DNA of 64,000 nt from Augochlora pura (Eukaryota; Arthropoda; Insecta; Hymenoptera; Halictidae), in NCBI RefSeq assembly GCF_028453695.1, contig NC_135777.1, forward strand, positions 1,116,001-1,180,000, given 5' to 3'. A model generated the notes under the pieces. The model saw only the letters and a program-made list of their open reading frames with translations. It searched no databases and was not told the DNA's origin. A program made the translations under genes and the position numbers. Below are positions 1 to 14,393 of the stretch, in pieces; position 1 is the first letter of the stretch; each line of letters opens with the position of its first letter.

Positions 1-2438
1 CAATGTAGGGACTCCTGAAATGTGTGAAAACAATTTTTAAAATCGAAAAGTTGCAGAAATCATTGTTCCACCGCAGCAACACATCCAATCAATTACATAC
101 ATTAAATATGAAATATAAATATAATTTTTCATTTAAAAGAAGCTCATTAATACGTTAATGAGTATTTGAATTGTTTCCACTTAAATTTTATATATAAAAC
201 TATAAACATCTAACAGCGACTTTCAATAAATGTATTCAAATGACATATGCAAGGGAGCAGTTGCTGCTCTTGCTAGTATGTCACTGGTGCTCGAGCATGC
301 AGAGATAGGCAAGATCAAAGGCAAACAAGATTTAAAGGAAAATTACCTGGGTCAAAGGTTGCAATCCGGATTTCGATGACCTGAACGAATGGGAATTCGA
401 TCGCAATACCTCAGCGAGATCTCCGTATGGCATATATTCAAACACCATCCACGGACTATTGTTAGAGTCGCCAAGCACCACTCCTTGCAGAGACAAAATA
501 TTTCGGTGTCTAAACGTTGACATGATATCGACTTCTCGCATAAAATCCTCCTCAATTTCTCGGGATGCAAAATCCTTCAAGACTTTTATCGCGACTATTT
601 CTTTCGAGTCTCCAGAACATAATTCTCCTGTAAAGTCAAACATTTGTGTTCTTCCATGAATACAAATTGAGTAGAAAATAAAACTAAATTAAGCAATAAA
701 TAAAAGAACAGCTGGGTTGGTAAAGTAGAATAAAAAGCGTACTTTTTATTAGTAATATTAATTGCCCTGACAATAATTCAAAGTGACCACTTCAACATTT
801 AGATTTATATTTTGTTTAGTTATTTAATTTTTCTTGGATTATTATGTTGGTGATTAAAATTTTTACCTTTATACACCTTTCCAAAACATCCTTCGCCAAT
901 GTCTTGTATAAACATGAGAGATTCACGTTGCAGAATTGGCACCTCTGGCGATGCGCAACTGAAATACTGTGGATTAGGCGTGTACTTATTTGCTAATAGC
1001 AACCCCTTCTTCAAGTTCATCGGTGTCCCCTAAAAAATACCTTATGTAACTCATTTCATAAAATGATATTTGATTACGGTTTGAACAGTAGAATAGCAAC
1101 TAGACATACACTCTTAACACTTTAAAATGTAAGCATAATTAAGTCTATTTTAACCATTTGCTTTTCAATAGCAGTAACAACTAATTCATATGAATAATAA
1201 AACTTATGTACTTACGTCTAGGGAATTCCTTTGTGATTTTAAGTTATAGCTCCGCTTTCTAATACAATAGACTATACCGAAAAAAATTACTAATACCGCG
1301 ATGAAAGATATTGTGATTCCTATTATTTCAGGTACCCTTTGTTTCGAACGCTCTACCTGTTGAAACAAAACCGTGCTACATTTACATCATGATTTACGAG
1401 TGTAATATGGTGTTTTCTATCTTCTAGATGAAAGTGTAACTAAATAACAAAATCAATTGAAAACAAATCGTCGAATAACGTCAAGTTTATTTTTTGTTGT
1501 ATATACCTTGAAAATTAAAAAATACAGTCTCTAAAAATAAATAGTTTAGTAATCTACGTTTGTTAAGCAATTTTTAACTTTCTAAAATACAGAGTTACTA
1601 GAATGTTGATCTGTAAGTTTAGAAACACATATTATTTATAAAGATAACTTCAATCTTTCTATCAATTTTAAACTTTTATACAATTTCATTTTATAATATT
1701 TGTAATAAATTTGATATTTGGTGATTGGAATACCGTTTCCGATGTACATACCTGTTCAGCCTCCGGAAAAGTTATCGTACCATTGGTAGAATTGTCATTT
1801 GGGGGTATTATGTCGGGTATAGGATGTGGAACGAAGTCAACTGCAAGTTGAATTAAAAATCAATTATTCGACGTTGATCAATAGTTTTCTAATCGAAATA
1901 TACATTTATATTCATTCGTTTTCAAATCTCTCGTTCCAACAGTACGTTATCAACCCTTGCCAGGCCTCAGCCCTAATGTATGATGTCACGTAAGATGCGG
2001 CGTACGTCCGATATAAGCTAACCCTTTGAAGACGACATTAGGATTGCACAACTTATTTCAGAAGATACATGCGTATAATTTTTAATTTTTACTCAATCGC
2101 ATGCAGTAATTGCTTAAATTTCGAAAACCTTATGAAGCGTAATTTTTTCACATTAAATTGTTTCATATTGTTCCTCTTGTGCCTCAGGAAACTTTATACG
2201 ACAATATAGATATTATTGTGAATCTGACCTGTTACGCGCTTGCATTTCAAGTCATTTGTCGGCAGGGATGAATCGTGTGGACAAACACACTTAGACGTGT
2301 TGTTCTCGAATTCACGACAAGCTGCTTCCCGTCCGCAGATGTAAGGCTTATCTATGCATCCTGTGATTTCAGAGGTCCAGTTTGACTGTAGCCTCCTCAT
2401 TACTTCCGATTGTTGAGTGGTTATATTCTTAGATAATT
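1..2438 (-). CDS. Receptor tyrosine kinase, Trk/ROR/MuSK-like class, 3' part cut by the window edge
   Basis: Five complete exons and the tip of a sixth join in frame on the minus strand: 2438-2229, about 1838-1751, 1356-1216, 1029-867, 627-347 and 14-1. All junctions are GT-AG and the phases match. In order they encode a short ectodomain with a six-cysteine EGF-like module (CIDKPYICGREAAC...), a Pro/Asn-rich juxtamembrane stretch, one transmembrane helix (PEIIGITISFIAVLVIFFG) followed by basic residues, and the N-lobe of a kinase. The N-lobe shows the glycine loop GEGCFG, the lysine in VAIK, the alpha-C glutamate in MREVDIM and the hinge MVFEYMPYGDL. The catalytic loop and activation segment lie beyond the left edge. 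The fold and motifs are those of Trk, ROR and MuSK receptors, so it should sit in the plasma membrane and phosphorylate tyrosine after ligand binding; which insect receptor it is cannot be settled here. The 5' end is uncertain: exon 2438-2229 starts in mid-codon (phase 1), so at least one exon lies upstream. Confidence 0.88.
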
Positions 2439-4307
2439 CTGAAACAATATTTACTCGTTATCAGATGTGTATCTTGTCTACAAGTGGCTGTACATGATAT
2501 TATATCGGAGCAGATTTATAAATACAAATGGTACCACTAAAATCAAATGTATTTCTTGATAAATCTTAATAGCTAGACACATTATTTGCATCATTTAAAC
2601 TCTATTCATCTGCCTTGACACATTATCTATCAGCGTTGATTTCAAGTCACCGGCGACAATTTATAGCCGAGAACTTCTTACAAAATTGTTCTCTAAAATG
2701 TAATGCAAAACCTTCGTCAATTAGTCTACGATAAACTTATTCCCATTCATTGTTTGCAACATCTCCATTTTAAAAATGATTTATTAAACGGAACGTGTTC
2801 TGATACAAAATTTTGAAACAATTTAACAAATCAATGTTACGGATTAATTTAATATTATGCCGTGTATAGTGATCAAATTATGCTAGTCACTAAATTATGC
2901 TGTTTGCTATTAAATCTTCTCATATATTAATTATTTTTATTCAGATATTAATTAATTATATAGTCACATGTTTAAAATAACCCATAATATAAATGAAATA
3001 CTACATTTTGATCTGAATACGTATACATATACATATACTATACGTATATATGTATATAATTTGAAAATAATTAATTCTTTATAATAACGACAATACATAA
3101 AATTAGTGTCACTTCAAACATGCTCAAGCCCGCGTGCTTTAAGCACCGGTAGCGTCCAGTCAAATTTTGAAAGAGCAACGTTCATTAAAAGAGTTTTAAA
3201 GGGGGGAGACTAGTAACGGGATCCGGTGTAATTCACATTTGAAAATAAGATCAGAGCGAGAAGACCGTGCTCTTAGCTCGCAACTGAGGTGCGGGAGACC
3301 GCAATTCGCTGGAGGAGGGTAGATGGCGTGTAAAGGGTGAATTGGTAAGAAAAAGGGCTACGTATTTGGATTGTGACCAGGCTTGGCAGAGACAGTGCAG
3401 GCATTCACTTCGTGCTTGAAGCTTGTAACGGGTCAAAGCGTTATCTCTGCGGTCAGCGCTCCCCGACAACGAGTCTCGCTATGTGTACCTATTATCGCCC
3501 CCGTATTCATTGCCTTCCTATGCATCTTCTACGAGTTTGCCGTATTCATGAAATGACTCTTTTTCCGGAGGATGGCCGCGTGTTTCGGTCTTCTCGAAAC
3601 GCGACGATCAACTTCAGAGAACCGGCCCGGAGACGTAAATACGTTATACGTTAAAAGTAGATCGCGACGTTAGCGTAACGCTGTTGAAATCCGCCGAAGA
3701 ATATAGTAGTCGCCTTGTCTCACATGCTTTCGATGGCGGTTCGGATCGTTTCGATGGCATTGGATTATGCAAATCGTTCCGAGATTCCTTAAAACTGGAC
3801 CGCAACGATAATGCTTCACATTTCTCGACGATAAGTTCGCTTTTCTGAGAACGATCGAACTTAAATGATATTTATCGTATTGCCGTTGATGCTTTATGGT
3901 GTTTTGTGTTACGTTGCCAAATGGTGGTAACAGAAAAGTAATCGAGAGATTTCAGTGCGTTTGAACAGTTTTTTCTGGAAAGGTACTTTCTGTTGGCACG
4001 TTAGTTTATCTGTCTCGCTTGATATGATAGCTAAATTAAAGCGTTTATTCGTCACAGATTGGAAAATTGAATTCCCGGTCGAAACAAATTTGCAAAGTTA
4101 TTATTTTGAGCATATTAAAATTTTTAGAGAAAGAAAAAACGGGCAATTTTTATTTTGTATAAAGATCCACTGTCTAATTATGAAATAAGATACTTTATTA
4201 ACCGCAGTTGTAATAATTGATCTTTTAGTAAAACTGCAATCAACATTTTGTAAAAAAATTGCTATAGAGTAGAATTATGATACCTAAAATTATGTAGAAA
4301 ATTGTTT

Positions 4308-4328
4308 TATTATTATTATTATTATTAT
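4308..4328. repeat. (ATT)n microsatellite
   Basis: About seven uninterrupted copies of a TTA/ATT triplet lie in AT-rich DNA between the kinase exons and the candidate first exon. Confidence 0.9.
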
Positions 4329-4740
4329 AAATATTGCAATAATTGTTTCAGGGTATGGATTTTATATTTTGATTTTTGCGTTAAAGCGCATTTAAATTTT
4401 CGATACGAACATCTCAATGTATTTACTGCATTTATAAGTAAGGCGTGTTATAATTAATGAGTCTGAGTGCCCCAGAAACGATAATTCGGTGAACAGAGGT
4501 TTATTTACTCAATAAGAATTTATGAATCGTATCTTTCTTACGTAGTGACGCACTAGTTAATGTCTTCATAGTAGAAAATATATCGATTAGAATTTATTGT
4601 ATATTACAAGAATCAATAATTTTGATCAACAAGGTAATGACCATAAAAATTAACAATAAATATACAGCGCATGATCAATTTTAAAGGAACCCACGTCGAA
4701 AAAGAAAATTTTGCCATTTAAGTAACTTAATATTTTTTTT

Positions 4741-4796
4741 TTTAACTAGTACTTTACGTCGCATCAACTACAGTTGCGGTTATTAGCGACGACTTT
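4741..4796. repeat. Short ACGTCGC...GCGACG inverted repeat, possibly a dispersed-repeat core
   Basis: The segment contains CTTTACGTCGC followed about 25 bases later by TTAGCGACGAC, so CGTCGC and GCGACG can pair. Flanking it on both sides is the phrase AACTTAATATT, which reads as a short direct repeat. Similar 'TTTACGTCGC...GGCGACG' phrases occur in dispersed arthropod repeats as far as I recall, but I cannot verify this here. Confidence 0.35.
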
Positions 4797-7700
4797 TTAA
4801 CTTAATATTCTTTCAATCTAATACACGGAAAATTGAGGATCGTCTAAATCCAAAATTATCGAGCTGGTATAAAATACGGGTTTGCATAAAAGGAAACTAG
4901 CGTTAAACCCAACAGAAGACGATGCATCACTTCCGGATGCATCTGATAATGAAACGTTTATCACAGTTTCAATATTTTCAGGAGCTCTGGTGTGTACGTG
5001 CGGTAAAGATAAACTTATTCAGCCACGTTTATTTGCGAATCCAAGGTTTAGGTCAGAGACGACAATAGAGGCATTATAAGCACGGGTGGTTCGTCTTCTG
5101 AAATACAAGATTCGCAACCGAATCGAGCGTCGTGAAACGAGATCGTTCATGATATGCATGTCCAACAGCCTAACGAGAACAGCTTGATTATCGTGTTTGT
5201 TGTACCATTAATGGTCACATAATTGATACGAGTTTTGGTAAGCCGTCCATAATAAATTTATTTACTAATTTTATTCCATGAGAAAATTATAATAATTTTC
5301 TGTAAAAATTATTATACATGTTTTTAACAAACTTACGTTGTCATTTGTAAACAAAATGTGTAATATTATCATAAGATAATAGTATATAGCATGGAAAATA
5401 TTTTTAAATGTGATATATTTATCAATTTTGTTATCTACTAAAGGGAGAATATTTAAATAGTTGTTGCATATCTTTTACCGAATATGACGCATTTAATGCT
5501 TCTTATCTTAATGTATTTCATCTGAGACAGTCATCCCGGTTCATCCAGGTAAAGCCGTAAAATTATGGCAGGGTGAATTGTGACAGTGGGAAGATTATCG
5601 CGTCGATGAGTAACTCTCTTTCATTTCTTTTGTTGATTTGTCATCGGTATTATTTGTTTCCAACATAAATTGCAAGTAAACAATAGGCCAATATCTATTT
5701 TAACTATGTCGTATTCCATTGGGATATTATGTATTTGCACGACGTATAATTTACGATTCCTTGAAAACAGAGATATCATGACAGATTCTCAATTTACTTG
5801 CATAATTAGTTGTTGCTCTTCATTATGGCGCCCTTTAAGTGTGCAATAAAGATAATTGAGGTAAATGAATTTAACAAACATATTGCTAATATTTTCCGCT
5901 ATGTTATAAGTGAACGATGTAATAAATAATGTGCAACGCAATTATTATAATCTTTTCATTTCCCAAATGTTAATTCGTCTATGAACAATTTCTTTCGTAT
6001 AACTTTAGATTACTTAATAGCAACTTCTCCTTTCGTCTCCTTCAGTAATAACATTTGCATTTTACAAATTTATAAATTAAATTATAAGATTTAATATATC
6101 AAACCAGTCGCAGATTTCTAAATAAAATTATAAATATATGATCGCGTAATTTCAAATTACATAATAGCAGCTTTTTGTATTGGGCTATGCTTAAACGACA
6201 ACATTTATATATTTGTATATTTGTTGTACAAATATATGTTGTGTGAATTTAATTGTTTACCGAATAATTTCCAAAATAAATTGACTATGAATACTTAATA
6301 TTATCTATACATAGAATTAATCATAGGGAGAATTATATTGTTCATAGCGTCATGACAGTTACGAGCAATTTCCTGTTTTGTTTATTTTATAGTACAGTCC
6401 TTGAAAGTAGCTCAATTTTATTGCTGTAGGACTCGGACACGTGGTTATCATCTTAGGTTAATGTTATCGAGAGGTCGAACATATCGATATTAAAGATAAG
6501 TTGGAAGTCATAAAAACAGAGTCAGTTTTTTCTGCTACTACTACTTTTTAGACGTATAATCTGCGTTTGTTCCACTGAGAGAAGCAACGTAACTATCGAA
6601 AATTGAGTAAAATCTTTCTGAACAATCACAGCTAATATAAAATTATATAAAATAATTTACTGAACATTATTTAAACGGAAACAGAAAGGTAGAAAATAGT
6701 CGAAATCATGTAAAATAGTATCAAATGGTACGCGAAACAAAGAAAACACAAATAGGGGAAACATAGCAGCTGACACTAAGGCGTACTATAATATGTAGAT
6801 GCTATTTTCACATTTCTGAGGTTAATCGTCTGTGTTACATAAGTCTAGATGGTTTCGTTAGGAAGTAAGAAAATCATGCGTTCGAAGTGAATCTACTTTT
6901 AAAACTTACAATCGCCAATTCTTAGTAATATTATAACATTCTGTAATTAAATAATAATTCTATATAGAATAGAGTTTAAAAATCTGTACAAAATTATAAT
7001 AATCTCAACATTCTGTAAAGTTTATTCACTTTGAATGTGACACGGTTGTTTCAATGTTTCCGATAACAACAATTGCATTAAACAAATTTTGCCATTGACA
7101 TATTAGCAACATTACAAACCCTTCGACTACTATTAGCGTCCATAGATGCCTCGTGCCTCTGACGTACCGTTTGTATATGTCAACATTTATCTTCATTAGC
7201 GATTAATACTAACTCGAATCCAAAATTATTGTTCTACATGCTTCATAAGTTTGATTCCATGAACAATAAGTTTCATTACTGCATACAAGAATGACTTTGC
7301 ACGTCGAAATGACAAAACAAGCGAACTTTAATAATGGATTTAAACCCAAGCAAATTATTTCTTTCATGATTTGATTTATTGTTTACTGCGTGAGTAATAA
7401 TTAGAATGACATCTGATGTTTTACTTCCTAGTTATTTGAAAATACACGTATTTTATAAATGTGATTAAATATAATGTTTATACACTGCACTCTCAATTCC
7501 ATCATGAATGAGTTAAAAGAAACACATATGACTCATCCACCTATTGTCATAATCTATTCCATCCTCTAGAAAAGACTCTAGACGACAGACAATAAATTGA
7601 TTCCGTATTGATATAGGCTGGTAACAAATTGATTGGTTTATGTCGACATCTTGTTTCTTTAAAAAATTCTGTAATTTACTAGTCTTTCTAAATTTAAGTA

Positions 7701-8051
7701 ATAGTTGCAAACAACTCTCCCGCAAGTTATTAATTGCACTTCGTTTATTCGCGCACGAATAGTGCATTCATTTCGATTCTTCTTTCCTCGCTATCGCCAT
7801 AATGATTTGACTAAAAATTTAATGTTAAAAATAGATAATTTCAATAAAACCACTTTTGCGCACTTTTTCGCCATTTTTAACCGAATGGAATCTTTCGAGC
7901 AAAGCAAAAGATTCTGTCCCATCTGTAAATTTCTTTTAAATAATGCAGTTTAGCTGAAAGAATTACAATCTACCGATAACAAAATATCTTATCCTTCCAT
8001 ACGAAACTTTGTGCAAATATATAACCATGTAAACATCTTAATTAAACTCAC

Positions 8052-8106
8052 CAGTTCGAATCTCGCCAGAGGATCTTCTTCTTCTTGGTGCTTTGTGCCT
8101 GTCCAT
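8052..8106 (-). CDS. Candidate first coding exon of the receptor kinase
   Basis: On the minus strand an ATG at 8106 opens 18 codons rich in arginine (MDRHKAPRRRRSSGEIRT). They end in a strong donor, CTG|GTGAGT, at 8052. An in-frame stop lies just upstream of the ATG. The exon ends after the first base of a codon, and the kinase exon beginning at 2438 needs exactly that base (G + AA gives Glu), so the two can be joined across a 5.6-kb intron. Against this, the peptide is not a signal peptide, which a single-pass receptor with an outside EGF-like module should have. Either a signal-peptide exon was missed, the helix acts as a reverse signal anchor, or this exon belongs to another transcript. 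A GC-rich promoter-like zone lies directly upstream. Confidence 0.45.
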
Positions 8107-9010
8107 AGTTAGCTAACGAAACCAAAGTGGAAGGAAGCTACCCCTAGTTTCAGGAAACAATTCGCCGTTGTTTGCTCCTTCAGCACCAACGCGCGATCCT
8201 TTTTTCTTTATACCCCATTGTCAGTATCCAATTTTGTTGTGATCCAAACACCATTCGGATCACAATAAAATGAAGTCAAACTCACATCCTACAGAACGAT
8301 AACAAACAATCTTTTCTACAAATCACATCAAATCCTCCGGATTTCAGATCTTCGTGACGTCGATTCGCGAAACGTTCAATTTAACTCTAAACAAGCACAA
8401 CGATTGTCTTCCCAGCATCAACTCGGACTTTTCATAGAAAAGTGAAACTTCGAATGTCGACTGTTCGATGATCGGAGACCGTAAGGATCACTGTATACTG
8501 AGAAATCGTAGATGCCCGTGGAGTTATACCGATCGAAAGGGTGCAAAGAACTGTATCGGAGCCGAGGGCGGAGTGAGATCGTTGGGCCTGGGTCGAGGAC
8601 CAAGGGCCAGAGCCGGAAGAGTTAAGCCGGAAGAGGAACCTCGCCGCTAGGATAAATCGAGGAGAGTCCTCTATCTTCGACGGGCGCTTACTCGAAACTA
8701 AAGACCAACTAAACACCGCATTCGAGAACTCCCTCGCATTCCCATACACAGGGAAACGCGGTCACGCATACGCGTGTAGCCGTTTTCGTGGCACGCTCAC
8801 GCATTTCGAACGTTGGCCAAGGATTTACGCGGGAGAGGAGCTCTTCATCGTCGAGGCTCGACCTACGCTATCGTGAAGAGAGAACTGACGCGCCGGTTCC
8901 CCGTAATCTCCTCGCTTTTTTAGTCGACTTAAGGGTAGAGCCTCTTGTTGCGCTTTAATCTCCGACACGTGCCAGCTAACAACTCCAACTTCGGCTCGTT
9001 ATTACTCGGC
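8107..9010 (-). promoter_or_regulatory. GC-rich, CpG-containing promoter-like zone upstream of the kinase candidate first exon
   Basis: Base composition shifts sharply from AT-rich to GC-rich with many CpGs between about 8340 and 9010, then returns to AT-rich. The zone lies immediately upstream (minus sense) of the ATG at 8106. Short open frames overlap on both strands here with no recognisable product, as expected of GC-rich noncoding DNA. No TATA box or other core element was identified with confidence. Confidence 0.4.
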
Positions 9011-12000
9011 TGCTGCATACGTAATGATCCAGTCTCGAATGGATACCATCAAAGATTGTATTTCTAACGAATAGAATAATTGTCGATCCTGACACTGTTC
9101 AGATTTTGAGGAGATACCGTTTATTTCTTATTGACACGTATTCGTCGGCATAAGAGAATTCGTCATTTGTATGTTACAGAAACTTATTGATGTCTGTTCT
9201 TTTAATTCTAAATAAATTCAATTCTAATTTGTACCAAACAGTGATGATTCCAATAAAGAAATGATTTCAGTTGAAACAAATTGCTGCTTTAAATACTGCA
9301 CGTATTGTTGAGTAAGGTTCTGTAATTGTTTTCATTACCACTGTCTCTTCTTAAAGTGTTACTCACGGAAACAAGAACTGTTACTCACGGTCACATGTAA
9401 TTAATGTAAATAGATTCTGTTCTGTAAATAGATCCCACCGTAACTATAAGTACACTTCTTTTCACAACTTTAGTTATTAGAGTACAGATTTTATACATTC
9501 GTAATAGAAATGAGTGGATGAAATATATCATTTTACGTTAACATGTTGGCGGTTACCAAGAAGAGACCATATAGTTATTTAACTCCTGTTTTTTTATATT
9601 GATGCAGACTATTTTAATTATGTAGCTAGTCGAAATATCAAGCAATGAAAAAAAAATTCAATTCTATTGGTTACATTGTTAATAATAATTTAATAATAAT
9701 TAAAAGAATACCTCGTGTTTCATAATAAGGATATTAATGCATATCATTGCATTTATTTCATACTACTATATTTATAATTGTATTCTCCATATAAATAGAT
9801 TCAATGAACCTCTTAAATTTGAATAATCCGCGACTATCTCCTATTCTACAGGATGACAGCTAAGAGTTGGTAGCGAGAGCTTGGTCATACAGTAGCTCGG
9901 CTACCTGATTTCCTTTAAACGTGTACCACTTGACGCCGTCAAAGAACGACAACTTGCTCCAGTTGAAAGAGAAATGGGTCAGAACCAAAAAAATTGCTGA
10001 CGGAACCACAAGGGGGAATACGTTAATAGTTTTCGAAGAGGCTTCGTTGAAATGGTATAAGTGTTGTATATTTACACTGGCGTTACAGGCTCACACCTGG
10101 ACGCAAGAATAGCGCTGCTTCTTTTTCCTCGAAGGATCTTCTCACCCGTGCGTCAGACGATCCCTAACAAAAGGGATTACCGATTCTTCTTCATTTTCTT
10201 CGGCGAGGTTTATTATTACGATACAGCACGATAGCGATGCTGATCGTCGCGAGAGAACCGTTCCCTCATCTACAATATTTTAATTGCACGCATACGTGGG
10301 CGTGAGTTCTGAAATTTGGTATTTGATCCTTCAACACCATTAAAACAATGTCCCATTTATTCGATACAATTTTCCGCCATCATTCTGAAAATATACAGCG
10401 ATTATTAAAAAATATTTAATTACTAATGATTAATCACAGTGATTATTAAAAAATAATTACAAGTTGTCAAATGTAACTGTTTTTTCTTTTCGCATTTTCT
10501 AAATATAACAATTGTGATTATGTCAGGTTATTTGAATAAAATTATTTTCAAATTCTATTTTCTTAATCATTTTTCAATATTTCAATATCGAGTCTCTGTA
10601 ACAGAAATATAAAAATAAAATAATTGTAGTTGGAGAATTAATATCGGAGTGTCCCAGTTAGTGTGACGTATCTAGAGATAGTCTTGCAATAATGGTAAGT
10701 TCAACAGAACGTAGTTTCAATCGTTGCAGTGTATAAAATTTTCATTTATAGTTACTGGTATTTTGTAAGTAATCTTTTTGTATAATACTAAATAGATTTC
10801 TGAAAGAATTTATTATGCTACATGCTTGTATAATAACACGGATGGTATACATATATTACCAACTATAACATAGTTCTCTATGAACAGTCTTCAACATTCG
10901 AATTTCAAATAGTATCACATTATTATTATTACGTACTATACATATACTACTCAGAAAAGAAAAATCTATATGTGCATTATTTAATTTAAAATATTCAAAT
11001 GTTCTGACTAGAATGTGGATTTGTAAAGACTTGTAAATGTAAGTTTATGACAAATATGAATTGTTCAAATTAAAATCAGTGAAAACATATGAACGATTTG
11101 AAAATATTATTGCATTATCTTCAATTTTTTAAAATTATTAAGAAAAGTGATACATAAATGTTAACGTAGTGTTACCGTGAAATCGCAGTGTTACCGTGGT
11201 CTGTATGAAGCATTGTTTAAATTATCGGTTGAAGCTCAGAAAAATAACAAATGGAGAAGGGAACCAAAAACCTTTCCTCTAAAGGAAATTGTATGCTAAA
11301 TGGAATGCAATGCCTGTGGGCTGTTCAGTTTAGAAAGAGGGACTCCTTAAAGGAAATCAGATCCAAAGAAGACATCACGAACATAGTTTACACCCGTTCA
11401 ACTTGCGGATCGTCGATTTTCTTAAGTACCGAAAGACCGGAACGACGTCGGTATGCGTGCAGATGGTGGTCGTAAGAGGGGTGGTCTAAAATAATAAAGA
11501 AGCTGACACGAAGATGAGGAGTGTTTGTGTTTCCACACACGATTGCCGATTCTTAAACGACAAGATGCAACTGGAAAAACCTATAGACGGAAGACAATAC
11601 TCGCATTAGTAATTACTAGACTGCAGATCTTTATGCAAATTAAAATTTATCTGCACTGGTTGTAAAAACTAGAATACACATCCAATTTGTTGCATCCGAG
11701 CGACGACTCTAAGGCGTCGTTAAATGTGGCTATACCACGTTTCAAAACAATTTTAATAGTATCAAAATTGTTTATATTTAATAAATTGTAAAAAGTAAGA
11801 ATATGGTACGTACAAATAGATTCAATTTCACACGTACAAGTTGCAATAAATAATACAAAATACAGCAGTATTTTGAAATTTATTAAACCCGTTATTGTCT
11901 TTTATTTGGTTTATTTAATACTATAGCATTAAACTGACAATGTAAATATTTCTATTGCAGTCATTCTTCAAGAAAATTAATTACGAAAGAAATTATTTTC

Positions 12001-12537
12001 TATTCAACTTCTATTTTCTGCAATTGATATTGAGTAATATTCATGGTAAATGTCTTTCTCTTTCCTTAATTGTTTTCCGTTGGTTTGCAATTTCATTGAC
12101 TATCATTATCACAACATGACACATTGCTATCGCCCCATTACAGCTTAAAATAAAAATCTGTGGCGATATCGACTTATTACGGGATTCCTCAGTAATTTCG
12201 AAATTACGTTGACAAGACCTTTGAACTTGATTTTACCTCCTCTATCTCTATTAGACTTCACATTATGCCCTTGAACATGCCTTCTTGTTGGAAATAACAC
12301 TTTTATGAACACTCTGTGTGTATTCGTATCTATACTTTAATCTAAATATAATGTAATATTTATGATGATTTAATGTATTATCCAAGCTGATGGATTAGTT
12401 GCACCCGTAATACACGCAATGCATATCACTGCACTGGACATGCAACCCTGGAAAGTATATTGATTTAGGTTTCAATATTATTACGGGAAATGTGATTCGT
12501 GAAATAGTTGATTTCACGTTGTTGAGGTGTCTCGAAG
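9011..12537. other. Intergenic region between the kinase and the pickpocket gene
   Basis: The DNA is AT-rich with two less AT-rich patches, about 9840-10320 and 11230-11620. Small open frames at 9921-10112 and 11251-11475 (63 and 74 codons, plus) match nothing I recognise and show no splice context. Near-direct short repeats occur at 9357-9391 (GTTACTCACGG twice) and 11165-11198 (AGTGTTACCGTG twice). An ATG|GTAAGT word at 10692 is a strong donor sequence, but it cannot be joined in frame to the channel gene because TGA follows the only plausible acceptor. Confidence 0.5.
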
Positions 12538-14393
12538 ATGAAGTATAATTACAAACCTACCGTTAAAGATTATCTTAGAAGTCTAAGACGTCGAATAAAA
12601 GAGTTTCTCTTGGAGAATAGTTTACATGGTATAAAATATGTCATGGATATTAAACGACCTAAATGGGAAAGGTGATGTTACAATTACGCTACTTTTAGAT
12701 GTCTAATTGTTTGACATTAAGAAATTAATTTATCTGCAGAATATCATGGTTTATTTTAATAATGTTATCATTTGTGGCTACTGGTGTTACAATCTTCGTA
12801 ATTTGGAAGAAATTTCAAGCAGAACCAACCATAACGGGATTAGATATAGAGACGGATACTAAAATAGATTTTCCCCAAATATTGATCTGCTTCGATTCGC
12901 ATCAACTCAACTATATGCGTATACCACAGGTAAACTGACTTGTATCTATAGCAATTTAAATATTTTCATCATTACTTTAATGAAAATATTAAACTAATAA
13001 TAATACAAAATTCTTCTCTTTGTCTCGAAACTGACAGTTTCACGTGTCGGCACAAAGCCGATTACCAGACGGTTTTAAAACTAACAGTTTCTAACTTGTA
13101 GACGGAGAGACATATCTATGAACAAGTATACAATTGGACCTGGGGAAACCACATAGATGAATATGAACCAGCTTATCAAACTAAAAGTAATTTTTCTGAT
13201 GACTTTACAACGATGGCTCCTAACTGCAGCGATGTGATCTTCAACTGCAAATACAAGTACATCGTTATGTTTCGTACTTATTTAATCCTTCGCACGGATT
13301 ACGAAAATAGTCATCGTTTTTATTACCACATATATATTTTTTGTTTAGAGGAATTGAACAACCATGCAGTGCATTGTTTACAAAAGTTATTGTTGCCGTG
13401 GGTGCATGTTGCAAATTAAATGCTGTGCAGGCTCTCGAATATTCTGATGCAAACAGGGATCTAGAATTTGAAACAACAAATTCATACTATCCTTGGAGGT
13501 AATGTTAATTTAATAACTAATTTGAACACTAGTTTTCATTATTCTCAAAACAATCGGGAATTAAATTTTCAATTTCTTAGATTAATGTATCAATTATAAT
13601 TGCAACACGAAATCTGTATTATAAAATATTTTTTAATGACTTCATACATTTTTACGGACCAAAATCTTCAGTAATCAATGAAAATTTGATCTACAATAAA
13701 AGTGTTTGACGTTACAGACTTTATTTCCATCCCAATACTGACATAAGCCCAAAACGAGGAGAAAGGCCACTAGTGATAGCTTATTTTCCAATCACTCTCG
13801 AGTTTCGTGTTGAACTAACGTTTACTACGTCTGACATTCGTTATTTAACACTTCGACAACGTAACTGTACTTACAAACAAAAAGGTGGTAGTTTAGACAA
13901 TTGTATGATGTATCATGTTACTGATCAATTGTTGTCCCGTTGTAACTGCGTACCATGGTTCTTATCATTTATGAAGAAAAAAGAATGTCCGCTTTCAAAA
14001 TACCACTGCTTGAACCACTTTACTGTAAACCCGAATGACATGGATTGTTGGCTACTTTGCGATCATACGTCGTATGCTGTGAATGCAATCCTAAAATCAA
14101 GTACATATACTAATCGCATTTCATTAAAATACTGGCCACACAGTTTCATGAAAGTGGAGATGCGATTCGGTTATTTGGATTTGTTGGTATCATTTGGAGG
14201 CATTGCGAGTCTATTTTTAGGATATTCTTTGTTGGTATCTGTCGAAATGGGGTATTATGCTGCTCTGAGAAGTTACTGCGGGGCTGTAATTCATATTTCT
14301 CGGCAACAATATAATATTACAACTATTCACGTGACAGAAAAAGTACCAAACAAATTAAAACTTCCGCAACAATATTATGAATATATCGAATAA
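12538..14393 (+). CDS. DEG/ENaC sodium channel subunit, pickpocket family
   Basis: Five exons join in frame with GT-AG borders: 12538-12671, 12740-12929, 13102-13256, 13349-13498 and 13718-14393, giving 434 residues. The ATG is preceded by an in-frame TGA (ggt gtc tcg aag before it), which fixes the start. Residues 30-33 (HGIK) are the cytoplasmic His-Gly gating motif of the family. TM1 is at about 46-68 (ISWFILIMLSFVATG), and the post-TM1 phrase FPQILIC is at 89-95. Ectodomain cysteines follow, including APNC, KYKGIEQPC and GACCKLN (about 147-184). A cysteine-rich thumb is at about 258-326 (QRNCTYK, NCMMYHV, RCNCVPWF, DCWLLCDHTSY). TM2 at about 363-390 carries FGGIASLFLGYSLL, in which Gly-Tyr-Ser (378-380) is the G-X-S selectivity filter. 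Family members are trimeric, amiloride-type sodium channels used in touch, taste, pheromone or water sensing; which role applies here cannot be read from sequence. AATAAA signals follow at 14406 and 14534. Confidence 0.95.

Larger units (their letters stand above)
2439..8051. other. Intron or unassigned AT-rich DNA with one GC-richer patch
   Basis: No coding exon with convincing splice sites was found here by eye. A GC-richer patch at about 3130-3720 carries short open frames on both strands with no recognisable protein, and could be an intronic regulatory element. The rest is AT-rich, with a TA-rich run near 3020-3060 and short simple repeats. If the candidate exon at 8052 is right, all of this is one intron of the receptor kinase. 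Confidence 0.5.
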